Of a DNA stretch of 64,000 bases, positions 44,020 to 55,949 are shown one piece after another; position 1 is the first letter of the stretch, and each line of letters opens with the position of its first letter. The notes below the pieces were generated by a model. That model worked only from the letters and a program-made list of their open reading frames with translations. It made no database searches and was not told the DNA's origin. The DNA is from Magicicada septendecula (Eukaryota > Arthropoda > Insecta > Hemiptera > Cicadidae), in assembly GCA_034769895.1 (NCBI GenBank), contig CM068370.1, forward strand, positions 34,299,747 to 34,363,746, written 5' to 3'. The position numbers and the translations under genes are program-made.

Positions 44020-44639
44020 TGTATTCCCGCGTTTAGATATTTTATATTTAATTGTGACACGTGTAAACTGTATGTAAATTGTTTTAATATTTTAATCATT
44101 TAACGAACTTCACCAAGGGATTGTACCTGATGATGGGACATATATCCCGAAACGCGTTGTAATATATAAAAATGAAAAGGCCACCAGACGGGTAAAAAAG
44201 AGGTAAATTATTTTACTGTTCATATACATATAAGTGGCCTGGATACCGAAAAGCATGAATCTAAACATAGTTTGTGTCTGGTGTAACGAACATTGTAACA
44301 GGGTAAACACCCACGAAGTATTTTTCGCCCACTCACGAACGTTTTCGCAACACCCACCCCACCCATTTGTCTGGAACAGGATTATAATTTGTTTGTGTTG
44401 CACGGCCCTGTTAACTAGTTCTCGTTAACAAAACGGGGTCGGGTGAATATGTCATGAAAAATAAATTTCCGAAAACAATCTTTTAAGTAATCCTCAAACA
44501 GGTTTTTTAGCTTAGTTACGTCATTACGAATATTACGTCAGTTTTTTATTTAGAAACTTCGTTTTTCGTCATTAATATGTGCTTAACGAATTTACCTAAA
44601 TATTAAAATATCGTTACGACGATCTCACGTATCGTCACA
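44020..44639. other. Repeat fragment with hammerhead-like core, no gene
   Basis: CTGATGAT, a GGGA...TCCC hairpin and GAAAC lie at 44127-44153. The rest is unassigned. Frames at 44110-44428 on both strands have no known motif. Confidence 0.45.
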
Positions 44640-46310
44640 TGGTACAGTGAAAACAAAAAAATACAGACATCAATGAGTAATTACCAGCTTGAATGAGTCA
44701 CAAATAACAATTTGAAATCAACAAGATACTCATCATCATCTTCACGGATTAAACCAAGGATGGTTTGTTCCGGTCTCAAGTCAAAGATTAGAGCTGGTTA
44801 CTTCAGCGTTTCCTCGGACGTCCCACACCTCTCCGACTCCTCGTCTTATGGATCCATAGTTGTTTGGGAATGCGGAAGTCATCCATTCAGGAAAGATGTT
44901 CCCACCAATTCAGCCGATACTGGGGGGTCCTGTCGAGTATACTAATAATATTCAGTTCCTGACGTATATCTGTATTTCTTCTATGATAATGGAGAGTATA
45001 CTCTGCCACGTGCCTGAGAAATCTCCTTTCAGCCGTTTGGTGCGGCTGGCCTGGCCTCTCGTTAAAGTCCAATTCTCAGACCCATAAAGAAGTGTGGGAA
45101 GAGCCATCACCTCGTAGAATTTTAGGCGTGTTCCTTTCTTTCTGACTTAAGGGTTCGCCTAGTGGTCCCGCACATAATGTTAAACTTATGCAACTTATTC
45201 ACAACGTCGTTGCATGCATTAAAGACACTTATGCATTATACCTGTAGCCGAAGTATCCAAAATTGCTAAGTTGTTCCAGGACAGTACCATCTATAACAAT
45301 TTTTGCCCATACGGGATCAATTCCACGAAAAGCCATCACTTTGGTCTTACGTGTGGATATCTGCAATCTAGTCCAGAGTCTTTGCAGATTCGATTTAACA
45401 AATGTATCCCCATCTACAATCTGTTTTTCGAGTCCGACAGTTTAGCTTGATCGTCCGTAAACAACAACAAAGTGTAAATTGTAGAGTGACCAGTCATAAA
45501 ATGTTCTGGAAGACACATCTGCCAGTTTTGTATGATATTGTCAATATATAAATTAAAAGAGAAGGTGATAATGGAGACACTTGTCGTACTCCACAATTGA
45601 TCAGGCCAACTCCAGGAGCTGTTCCCGGCTACTATTAAGATTTTATACTCCACATAAAAACAGTGTATTCCTCTGATTAGATATTGTGGGATCCCTTTCC
45701 TTGCCATTACTGCCCGTAGTTTACTGCGATTCACTCTGTCAAACGCCTTCTCGAAGTCGATGAAAGCTATGTATGTGGGCAGCTGACACTCTCTACGCTT
45801 TTCAATGAGCTGGGCTATTGTAAATATACAATCTAAACATGATCTGTCCTTCCTGAAACCGTTCTGGGTCTCTGAAAGCATTGTCTCCGTTATTGTATTC
45901 AGCCGTGTTATTAATATAGATGCATATAATGTGTATGAAGTATTAAGAAGGCAGACTCCTCTGTAGTTCCTGCTGTCATTACGATCACCTTTCTTGAATA
46001 TGGGGATTACCTTTGCAATCCGCCAGTCGTCATACAAGATACTCTCATACATTAATTCAAGTTAAATTTGTCCACACGCAATACTAACGTGAACAGCTCC
46101 GCACACATTATTACACAATAATCACAATCACTTGATTCACAACAGTGACTTGATCCGCACTAAAGAAATCGCCCAACGAACTCTCTCTGTAACTATCTAT
46201 CTAACCATATACACCGCTGTTGCTTATACATAGCCCGCAGATATTCCAGAATAATTTTCCATGCCAGCGTAATTTGCGTAATTAACAAGAACTTGAACAG
46301 TCTAAAGCAG
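44640..46310 (-). repeat. LTR-like repeat, copy D, split by an RTE insertion
   Basis: The reverse complement of the family's 3' part lies at 44640-44731 (tggtacagtg, taattaccagc, agtcacaaataacaatttg). The remainder follows at 46034-46310 (aagttaaatttgtccacacg, tccgcacta, cgctgttgcttat, ttccagaataattttcc). Removing 44732-46033 and one 11-bp duplication restores contiguity with copies B and E. The U3 start is missing beyond 46310. Confidence 0.65.
44732..46033 (-). mobile_element. RTE-like retrotransposon insertion with 11-bp target duplication
   Basis: Flanked by acaagatactc at 44721-44731 and 46034-46044. The 3' end is (CAT)n plus cttcacggattaaacc. The reading frame (45414-46033) gives DDWRIAKVIPIFKKGDRNDS, NYRGVCLLNTSYTLYASILI, ETQNGFRKDRSCLDCIFTIA, TYIAFIDFEKAFDRVNR, which are RT motifs 1-3. 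A later frameshift precedes FTDDQAKLS at the YADD position, and the tail at 44887-45072 contains AERRFLRHVAEYTLHYHRRN and RLNWWEHL. 5' truncated at DDW, so non-autonomous. Confidence 0.9.
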
Positions 46311-46671
46311 TCATAGGCAACCTTTGAATTTATGGGGACTGAGGACCAGTTCGATGGTTACAACCCACCCCACCCCGTCAATTGAAAATAGAAAGGTGCG
46401 GAGTTCAATAGCCGGACGTTACAAACATTACTGTCGCTTTATAATACCCTTGCGCTTTGCAGTATTTTTCATATAAATTTGTGAAAATTTTTCACATCAG
46501 TAATAGGTCATCATGAACACGCACATTGAAACTAACAAAATTTTAGCCGCAAAAATGGTTAAACACGAAAACATTTTAATAAAAATAAATTAAAGAACTT
46601 ACGACAATAACACTAATTATTTTCAGAAAGTACACACAAATGTAAAACTTGAAAAAATCACGTTGGGAGGA
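46311..46671. other. No gene recognised
   Basis: Between LTR copy D and the hAT element. cagtcataggcaacc near 46308 resembles a hAT-like end, but no partner was found. Confidence 0.4.
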
Positions 46672-46986
46672 AGGTGTTTTAGTGTTGCCAACCATACTTT
46701 ATAATAAAGTATCCTACTTTATTTTTGGTGAATATACTTTATACTTTTGCATAAAAATAAAGTATGCGAAAATACTTTATTTTGAGTCTTTACTGTAATG
46801 CACGAAACGAAACACTCTCATACGTAATTTCCGAACGATTTATCGATGCCTAAGATAAAACAGAACGGAACACACACGATTAACAATGATTATTTATTAT
46901 TGAACGAAATGGCAGATGGCAGTCCATATCGGTTTCCTTTCTAGATCATTATTTATACGTTGTTGTAAAAAAGATTAAATATTAAA

Positions 46987-47370
46987 ATGGATGATTTATA
47001 TTCCGAGTCAATAAGACTTAAAGAAATCCAAAGACAATCAACAAATAATGACAAAGAATTTTCAGAAAAAAATACTGCTGAAAAGTGGCAATATATACTT
47101 AAGAATGCGTGTGATAACTTACCAAATATAAAAAAAAATTATTTCTTATCTGCTCTCTGTTCCCGCAACCTCAGCTTTCACTGAAAGAGTTTTCTCGGTG
47201 ATGAATGTAAAGTGGCGAGAAGAGAGAAACAGAGCGTCCATAAATTTAATAAAAAATGAGTTATTTATTTATTTAAATCTAGATTTAGATTGTAATACTA
47301 GCTATCAAACTCTCAAAGATAACCAAAAATTGTTAGCTTGTGCTAAAAGCACAAAAAATATCGGTATGGA
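46987..47370 (+). pseudogene. hAT transposase C-terminal domain
   Basis: MDDLYSESIRLKEIQRQSTN leads to a frame shift near 47150, after which the text is SVPATSAFTERVFSVMNVKW, REERNRASINLIKNELFIYL, NLDLDCNTSYQTLKDNQKLL and ACAKSTKNI. SAFTERVFSVM..W..ERNR is the hAT dimerisation motif with the conserved Glu-Arg kept. Only the last about 130 residues remain. Its end is cut by the Helentron-like insertion at 47359. Confidence 0.85.
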
Positions 47371-48151
47371 GAACCATACATGACTTCCATGTTCTAAGAT
47401 TTATATTTAAAATCATATTCGAAATGAAATATTTCCATAGAAACTACGTCTATCTACTTATTGCTTCAGCATTAACCACAGTACTATGGTCACTAACGTA
47501 TACCACCTCATGTTTTCGCACCCGATTTTCACCGATGATGGCAGTCGATGGCACTGCCGAAAAGTCTGGTTTTACAGAAAACATTGGACTACGGCTAAAG
47601 AGCCCGGGAAGCAATTTTAACAAAAAACTACTTCTTTGTTGCCGATAACGTAGTACACATACAAAAAATTCTACCCTCCACCATCAACTATAATTTTTAA
47701 TAATAGAAAATTACCCCAACCCCGTTCACCTAACTTCTTCATTTATAGATATTTCATCTACGTTTCTACAGTGGATTACTATGAGCTTTTTATCAGGATA
47801 CTTTATTTATAAAAATTAAGTACTTTACTCTTGTTAAATCATAAAATGTTTCAGGTAAACTACCCCTTTCTCTTAACCGATCTTCTCCAAAATCAACAGA
47901 CCTTCCGTCCTCTACAATTCAGGGAAGCATGCAAAACAATATTTGATTCTGTTTGAATGTGCGGCAGTTATCGTTCGTCATGGAAACATTTCTCTTGTTA
48001 CAACATAAAATGTTGCAGGTAAACTACCCCTTTCCCTTTACCGATCTTCACCAAAATCAATAGACCTTGAGCTCTCTGCAACTCAGGAAAGGGTGCAAAA
48101 AATTATTTGATTCTCATTGAATTTTCGGCAGTTATCGTTCGTCATATAAAA
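47359..48151 (+). mobile_element. Helentron-like copy H0 (5' region and two repeat units)
   Basis: Begins tatcggtatggagaaccata and contains the 5' region with a hammerhead-like core (47532-47563) and a ttctttgttgccgataacgt segment shared with 17260 and 55640. It has two about 162-bp units (47854 and 48016). The 3' hairpin is missing because copy H1 starts directly at 48152. Confidence 0.65.
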
Positions 48152-50190
48152 TATCGGTATGGAGAACCATACATGACTTCCATATTCTAAGATTTATATT
48201 TAAAATCATTTTCAGCCAAACAGCCAGGGAAGGAATTTTAACAAAAAAATACTTCTTTGTTGCCAATAACATAGTACACATATAAAAAAAAATTATCCCC
48301 TCCCCCTTCAACTATAATTTTGATTTATAGAAAATTACCCCCAGCCCGTTCAACTAGCCTCTTCATTTATAGATATTTCATCTACGTTTCTACAGTGGAT
48401 TATTAAGATCTTATCAGGATACTTTATCAAAATTAAGTACTTTACTCATGTTACAACAAAAAATGTTTCAGGTAAACTGCCCTTTCCCCGTAACCGATCT
48501 TCACCAAAATCAACAGACATTGAGTTCTCTATAGCTCAGGCACATATGTAAAAAATTATTTGATTCTGTTTCAATTTACGGCAGTTATGGTTCGTCATAT
48601 AAAAAATTACCCATGTTAAAACATAAAACATGAGATTTATAAAACATATCTAAGATTTATATTTAAAATCATTTTTGAAATAAAATATTTTCATAGAACC
48701 TACTAACGCTGGGGAAATCTGAGGAGCCAATCAGAGTTGGGCCTACCTGTCACTCTGCTGAATTTGGTGGAAAGCCCTGTCACTGTCGTCAAAGTATCAG
48801 CCTTGACAGGGTCCTCTTTTTCTGCAAAATGGGAGAGGCTTGAGATGGAGTGAGTGACATGGTCCCCACCTCAATGAAGAACCCATTGTTTTATAAAAAT
48901 ATATTTAAATTTTGAAAACTGAAAATTCTTTTCTTGTTGTAAATATTTATATTTTATAATCAAAATGACTTTATTGTTGTTACCTGGCAACAAAATTATT
49001 TTATTTTCAACAATTACCATTGTTTCAAAAAGTTTAAATAAATTTTCAAGTACTTTACTCTTGTTAAAACGTAAAAGGTTGCAGGTAAACTACCCCTTCC
49101 CCTTAACCGAACTTCACCAAAATCTAAAGACCTTGAGACCTCTACAATTCAGGGACGTATGCAAAAACTTATTTGATTTTGTTTGAATTTGCGGCTATCG
49201 TTTGCCATAGAAAATACACTTGATAAAAAAACGTTGCTGGTAAACTACCCCTTCCCCTCAACTGATCGTCACCAAAAACAACAGGTCTTGAGTACTCTAC
49301 AAATCAGGGCTGTATGCAGAAAATTATTTGATTCTGTTTGAATTGCGGCTGTTATCGTTTGCCATAAAAAATACCCTTGTCAAAAAAAAACGTTGTAGGT
49401 AAACTACCCCTTTCCCTTAACCGATCTTCACCAAAAACAATAGGTCTTGAGAACTCTACAATTTAGGGCTGTATGCAAATAATCTTTTGATTCTGTTTGA
49501 ATTTGCGGCTGTTATCGTTTGCCTTAGGAAATACCCTTGTTAAAACATAAAACGTTACAGGTAAACTACCCCTTTCCCTTAACCGATCTTCACCAAAAAC
49601 AATAGGTCTTGAGAAATCTACAATTTAGGGCTGTATGCAAATAATCTTTTGATTCTGTTTGAATTTGCGGCTGTTATCGTTTGCCATAGGAAATACCCTT
49701 GTTAAAACATAAAACGTTACCGGTAAACTACCCCTTTCCCTTAACCGATCTTCACCAAAAACAATAGGTCTTGAGAACTCTACAATTCAGGGCTGTATGC
49801 GAAACATTATTTGATTCTGTTTGAATTTGCGGCTGTTATCGTTTGCCAAAAAAAAAAATTTCCCTTGATAAAAAAAACCGTTGCAGGTAAACTACCCCTT
49901 TCCCTCAACCGATCTTCACCAAAAACAATAGGTCGCGAGTACTCTACAAATCAGGGCTGTATGCAAAAAATTATTTGATTCTGTTTTTGAATTTGCGGCA
50001 GTTATCGTTTGCCATAGAAAAAAATCTACAGACAGACACACAGACACACAGACAGACACACACACAGACACTTTTCGGAAAACGACTTTTTTTCATGTTT
50101 TGAGTGTAGTAGAATCAGAATCTGCAATAATCTCGAACACGATTTTTTTTGCCATCACCATACTTCCATTCCTTAAGGAATATGGAAGTA
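48152..50190 (+). mobile_element. Helentron-like copy H1 (complete ends, seven repeat units)
   Basis: Starts tatcggtatggagaaccata and ends with the palindromic hairpin at 50162-50189 (stem ACTTCCAT/ATGGAAGT). It carries one repeat unit at 48471, a distinct 0.36-kb block (48700-49060), then six units of about 162 bp (49082, 49238, 49398, 49559, 49721, 49886), a (cagaca)n microsatellite and the conserved 3' block with ctcgaacacgatttt. No helicase or replication gene. Confidence 0.68.
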
Positions 50191-51988
50191 AAAATTACCC
50201 TTGTTAAAACATAAAATGTTGCTGGTAAACTACTCCTTTCCCTTAACCGATCTTCATGAACACCAATAGGTATTGAGAACTCTACAATACAGGAGCTGTA
50301 TGCAAAACATCATTTGATTCTGTTTGAATTTGCGGCTGTTATCGTTTACTATAGGAAAAAATTACCCTTGATAAAAAACCGTTGCCGGTAAACTACCCCT
50401 TTCCCTAAACCGATCTTCACCAAAAACGACAGGTCTTGGGTACGCTACAATTCGGGCCTGTATGCAAATAATTATTTGATTCTGTTTGAATTTGCGGCTG
50501 TTATCGTTTGCCATAGAAAACACCCTTGATAAAACATAAAACGTTGCTGGTAAACTACCCCTTTCCCTTAACTGATCTTCAACAAAATCAACAGACCTTG
50601 AGTTCTGTATAATTCAAAAAGGTATGCAGAAGAGTAGTTGATTCTGTTTTAATGTACGGCAGTTATCGTTCGTCAAAAAAAATTACCCTTGATAAAACAT
50701 AAAATGTTGCTGGTAAACAACCCTATTCCCTTAACCGATCTTCACCAAAACAAACATGTCTTGAGAACTCTACATTTCAGGGCTGTATGTAAAATATTAT
50801 ATAATTCTGTTTGAATTTGCGGCTGTTATCGTTTGCCATATAAAATACCCTTGATAAAACAAAAAATGTGTCTGGTAAACTACCCCTTTCCCTTAACCGA
50901 TCTTCACCAAAAACAATAGGTCTTTAGTACTCAACAAAACAGGACTTTATGCAAAAACGTATTTGATTCTGTTTGAATTTGCGGCTCTTATCGTTTGACA
51001 TAAAAAATACCCTTTTAAAACATAAAACGTTGCAGGTAAACTACCCCTTTCCCTTAACCGATCTTCACCAACACCAATAGGTATTGAGAACTCTACAATA
51101 CAGGGCGGTATGCAAAACATCATTTGATTCTGTTTCAATTTGCGGCTGTTATCGTTTACCATAGAAAAATATTACCCTTGATAAAAAACCGTTGCAGGTA
51201 AACTACCCCTTTCCCTTAACTGATCTTTACAAAAAACGTCAGGTCTTGAGAACTCTACAATTCAGGGCTATATGCAAAATATTATATGATTTTGTTTGAA
51301 TTTGCGGCTGTTATCGTTTGCCATACAAAATACCGTTGATAAAACAAAAAACGTGGCCGGTAAACTACCCCTTTCCCTTAAACGATCTTCACAAAAAACA
51401 ATAGGTCTTTAGTACTCAAGAAAGCAGGGCTGTATGCAAAAACTTATTTGATTCTGTTTGAATTTGCGGCTTTTATCGTTTGCCATAGAAAACACCCTTT
51501 GAAACATAAAACGTTGCAGGTAAACTACCCCTTTCCGTTAACCGATCTTCACCAAAAACAAAAGGTCTTGAGAACTCTACAATTCAGGGCAGTATACAAA
51601 ACATTATTTGATTATGTTTGAATTTGCGGCTGTTATCGTTTGCCATAGAATATACCCTTGTTAAAACATAAAACGTTGCAGGTAAACTACCCCTTTCCCT
51701 TAACCGATCTTTACAAAATCAACAGATCTTGAGAACTCTACAATTCAGGGCAGTATGCGAAACATTATTTGATTCTGTTTGAATTTGCGGCTGTTATCGT
51801 TTGCCAAACAAACAAAATTACCCTTGATAAAAAAAAACCGTTGAAGGTAAACTACCCCTTTCCCCCAACCGATCTTCACTAAAAACAATAGGTCGCGAGT
51901 ACTCTACAAATCAGGGCTGTATGCAAAAAATTATTTGATTCTGTTTGAATTTGCGGCTGTTATCGTTTGCCATAAAAAAAAATCTACA

Positions 51989-52037
<49 letters not shown>

Positions 52038-52175
52038 ACACACAGACACACAGACACTTTTCGAAAAATGTCTTTTTTCATGTTTTGAGTGTAGTAGAAT
52101 CATATTCTGCAATAATCTCGAACACGATTTTTTTGCCATCACCATACTTCCATTTCCTTAAGGAACATGGAAGTA
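50191..52175 (+). repeat. Helentron-like copy H3: tandem array of about 162-bp units plus 3' end
   Basis: Eleven units start with gtaaacta-type text at 50221, 50384, 50547, 50710, 50872, 51034, 51197, 51357, 51518, 51680 and 51845 (spacing 160-165 bp). Each contains aaccgatcttcaccaaaa, a g(g/a)tcttgag segment and gattctgtttgaatttgcgg. The array ends in a (CA)n run (51985-52056), the ctcgaacacg block and a second hairpin at 52143-52174. It lacks a 5' end, so it looks like growth of H1 by unequal exchange. Confidence 0.75.
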
Positions 52176-52297
52176 ATATGTATTTAAGGCAATAAAAACG
52201 TAAATTTAAATAATACTTTTTTTTTCTTACAAATACTTTTTTTCCTCTTCCAACAGACAAGTTACGTTATTTTTCTCAAAAAAAGTTGGCAACCCTA

Positions 52298-52387
52298 AGG
52301 TGTTTACAGGCTCTGGCCGACAAGCTCGACAATCGTATTGGGGGAAGACGTAGCGCGGTTCAGTAAATGGCTGGTACTATTACTTGG
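52298..52387. other. Short flank of the hAT element
   Basis: Right target duplication copy (52298-52305) followed by about 80 bp of host or older sequence, before the inverted Helentron-like copy H2. Confidence 0.5.
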
Positions 52388-52473
52388 GGCAAAAAAAAAT
52401 CGTGTTCGAGATTATTGCAGATTCTGATTCTACTACACTCAAAACATGAAAAAAAGTCGTTTTCCGAAAAGTA

Positions 52474-52507
<34 letters not shown>

Positions 52508-54229
52508 TGTGTGTCTATAGATTTTTTTCCTATGGCAAACGATAACTGCCGCAAATTCAAACAGAATCAAATAATTTTTTGCATACAGCCCTGATTTGTA
52601 GAGTACTCACGACCTATTGTTTTTGGTGAAGATCGGTTGAGGGAAAGGGGTAGTTTACCTGCAACGGTTTTTTTTATCAAGGGAAATTTTTTTTTTTGGC
52701 AAACGATAACAGCCGCAAATTCAAACAGAATCAAATAATGTTTCGTATACAGCCCTGAGTTGTAGAGTTCTCAAGACCTATGGTTTTTGGTGAAGATCGG
52801 TTAAGGGAAAGGGGTAGTTTACCTGTAACGTTTTATGTTTTAACAAGGGTATTTCCTATGGCAAACGATAACAGCCGCAAATTCAAACAGAATCAAAAGA
52901 TTATTTGTATACAGCCCTAAATTGCAGAGTTCTCAGGACCTATTGTTTTTGGTGAAGATCGGTTAAGGGAAAGGGGTAGTTTACCTGCAGCGTTTTTTTA
53001 TCAAGGGTATTTTCTATGGCAAACGATAACAGCCGCAAATTCAAACAGAATCAAATAATGTTTTTCATACAGCCCTGATTTGTAGAGTACTCAAGACCTA
53101 TTGTTTTAGGTGAAGATCGGTTGAGGGGAAGGGGTAGTTTACCTGCAACATTTTTTTATCAAGGGTATTTTCTATGACGAACGGTAACAGCCGCAAATTC
53201 AAACAGAATCAAATAAGTTTTTGCATACGTCCCTGAATTGTAGAGGACTCAAGGCCTTTATATTTTGGTGAAGATCGGTTAAGGGGAAGGGGTAGTTTAC
53301 CTGCAACCTTTTACGTTTTAACAAGAGTAAAGTACTTGAAAATTTATTTAAACTTTTTGAAACAATGGTAATTGTTGAAAATAAAATAATTTTGTTGCCA
53401 GGTAACAAAAATAAAGTCATTTTGATTATAAAATATAAATATTTACAACAAGAAAAGAATTTTCAGTTTTCAAAATTTAAATATATTTTTATAAAACAAT
53501 GGGTTCTTCATTGAGGTGGGGACCATGTCACTCACTCCATCTCAAGCCTCTCCCATTTTGCAGAAAAAGAGGACCCTGTCAAGGCTGATACTTAGACGAC
53601 AGTGACAGGGCTTTCCACCAAATTCAGCAGAGTGACAGGTAGGCCCAATTCTGATTGGCTCCTCAGATTTCCCCAGCGTTAGTAGGTTCTATGAAAATAT
53701 TTTATTTCAAAAATGATTTTAAATATAAATCTTAGATATGTTTTATAAATCATGTTTTATGTTTTAACATGGGTAATTTTTTATATGACGAACCATAACT
53801 GCCGTAAATTCAAACAGAATCAAATAATTTTTTACATATGTGCCTGAGCTATAGAGAACTCAATGTCTGTTGATTTTGGTGAAGATCGGTTACGGGGAAA
53901 GGGCAGTTTACCTGAAACATTTTTTGTTGTAACATGAGTAAAGTACTAATTTTGATAAAGTATCCTGATAAGATCTTAATAATCCACTGTAGAAACGTAG
54001 ATGAAATATCTATAAATGAAGAGGCTAGTTGAACGGGCTGGGGGTAATTTTCTATAAATCAAAATTATAGTTGAAGGGGGAGGGGATAATTTTTTTTATA
54101 TGTGTACTACGTTATTGGCAACAAAGAAGTATTTTTTTGTTAAAATTCCTTCCCTGGCTGTTTGGCTGAAAATGATTTTAAATATAAATCTTAGAATATG
54201 GAAGTCATGTATGGTTCTCCATACCGATT
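52388..54229 (-). mobile_element. Helentron-like copy H2, inverted and near-identical to H1
   Basis: Reverse complement of H1: the ctcgaacacg block and (GT)n at 52388-52510, units at 52647, 52808, 52975, 53134 and 53290, the same 0.36-kb private block (53330-53700) and a terminal unit near 53905, ending ccataccgat at 54228. In the private block I count two differences in about 200 bases versus H1. The final hairpin is missing and one unit fewer is present. Confidence 0.72.
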
Positions 54230-54276
54230 ATTTCATTTTAATGTAAATTATGTTTGAGTTAATATCTTTATATATA

Positions 54277-55012
54277 CAGTGGAACTTGGTTATTACGGCC
54301 TCGGCTGTTACGTCAACTCTGGTGTAGCGTTATTTTGTCATAAGTCCGGTCAAACTGATATCTTTAACATTATAAAAATTCCCGGTTTTAACGTCACTAA
54401 ATATTGTACTAGTCTGTTATAGCGTCAAATATTTCTCAGATATTTTACTCTAAATTTCATATAAACGTATATATGTGCGCGCGCGCGCTAGCCCATGGCT
54501 ACAGACATACATTGTATGCAAGCGATAAGCACTGTAACAGGACTGCCGGCGCCAGCCATTTTGCGTGCTCCAACGGATGGCTAGATCGATTTAAGGCCCG
54601 ACACTCGATTTCCTTTGCAAAAATTTGTGGTGAGGCAAAATGCGTAGATCTGAACGTTACAGGCGATTGGGTGCATAACACTTGGCCAGAAATTAGACGA
54701 TCATATAAAGATGAAGACATCTTTAATGGACATGAAGCCGGAATTTTTTATAAATTAACTCCAGATAAGACTTTCAAATTTACAAATGAAAAGTGCGTTG
54801 GTGGGAAGCTCTCTAAACAAAGAGTTACAGTTTTTGTTTGTGCGAACATGACGGGAACCGAAAAAAGGAAACTTTTAGTTATCGGGAAAAGTTTGCATCC
54901 TAGATGTTTTAAAAACATCAAAAAACTTCCTGTAAGTTACACTGCCAACATAAAAGCGTGGACGACTTTTAGTATTTTTGAAGATGACTTCTGTACGTGT
55001 GTATGTCACTGA
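54277..55012 (+). pseudogene. Tigger/pogo transposon, 5' half
   Basis: The terminal repeat CAGTGGAACTTGGTTATTAC starts at 54277 after TA. The frame 54473-55012 encodes the CENP-B-type DNA-binding part (FACSNGWLDRFKARHSISFA, KICGEA), then WPEIRRSYKDEDIFNGHEAG, IFYKLTPDKTFKF, KCVGGKLSKQRVTVFVCANM, TGTEKRKLLVIGKSLHPRCF and VSYTANIKAWTTFSIFEDDF. The first catalytic Asp of FNADETG is replaced (FNGHEAG), so even this part is inactive. Sequence after EDDF is lost. The remnant at 8429-9057 is the complementary C-terminal part of a related element. Confidence 0.87.
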
Positions 55013-55627
55013 ACTCCTCCATGTATAAAATAATATATCGTTCGTGGCAGGTAAGCATATCTCAGTTATGTAATGTTTACGTTTCCATTTTATTATTATG
55101 TCTACAGCAATAAAAAGGCAGGTAAGACACACACACACACAATTCACGTTATTTCTGGCCTCACTCATGTTTATTTTCTTACATTTGCACGCTTCTTAAA
55201 TGGAAAGTGCCGAAACCCATACCAACATAACGCGTGCAAGCCGAAAAAATGGACATCAATTTGCTTCCTGTGGATCGCTGGGCAATGTAACTGCACGTGT
55301 TTACAGAGGAACGATTCATAGACAGACTTTTCGTCTTTAGGGAATGAACCCTCTGCAAGATGCTGAGGGTCCATGAGTGACTTCGGAGCGCTCCTTCTTT
55401 TTCGCGTGTTTGTTCTGTGAAACATACACTGTAGATTCGCAGCTTTACTCTAAGCAACGCTCAATAGGAAATGTTGAAAATTTTTGTCCACAGTGTACCC
55501 TCATTCACACTAAACCTGCTCTGATGTTTTAATTACGGACATCATAATATTAAAACTTTGGAAACTTGAGCACTACTTAATGGAGATCAATCATTAACTT
55601 ATACAAGCCATTAATTGTATGCATATA
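55013..55627. other. No gene recognised
   Basis: About 0.6 kb. The overlapping frames at 55171-55457 (both phases, minus) have no identified motif. A possible continuation of the Tigger element could not be recognised. Confidence 0.45.
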
Positions 55628-55933
55628 TTTTATATATGTGTACAACGTTATCGGCAACAAAGAAGTAGTTTTTGTTAAAATTCCTTCCGGGATATTTGGC
55701 CGTAGTCCAATGTTTTCTACAAAACCAGACGTTCGGCAATGCCAATGACTTCCATCATCAGTGAAAATCGAGTGTGATAACGTGAGGTGGTATATGTTAG
55801 TGACCACAGTACTGTGGTTAAGGCTGAAGCAGTAAGTAGAAAGAAGTAGTTTCTATGGTAATATTACATTTCGAAAATGATTTTAAATATAAATCTTAGA
55901 ATATGGAAGTCATTTATGGTTCTCCATACCGAT
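55628..55933 (-). mobile_element. Helentron-like 5' fragment
   Basis: Minus-strand copy of the family's first 300 bp: ends ccataccgat at 55929-55933 and includes the hammerhead-like core (55731-55761, with one A of GAAAC missing), the caccacagtactgtggtcac-type palindrome and the cttctttgttgccgataacg segment. Repeat units and the 3' hairpin are absent. It adjoins LTR copy F. Confidence 0.68.
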
Positions 55934-55949
55934 TTTTTTATAATACAAT

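Larger units (their letters stand above)
46680..52297 (+). mobile_element. hAT transposon expanded by Helentron-like insertions
   Basis: Ends: TAGTGTTGCCAACCATACTT on the left and, inverted, TAGGGTTGCCAAC on the right. The 8-mer aggtgttt occurs just outside at 46672-46679 and 52298-52305, a perfect hAT target duplication. The transposase C-terminus lies at 46987-47370. The segment 47359-52175 is made of Helentron-like copies inserted at the very end of the transposase frame, so the original hAT remnant was only about 0.8 kb. Confidence 0.85.
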
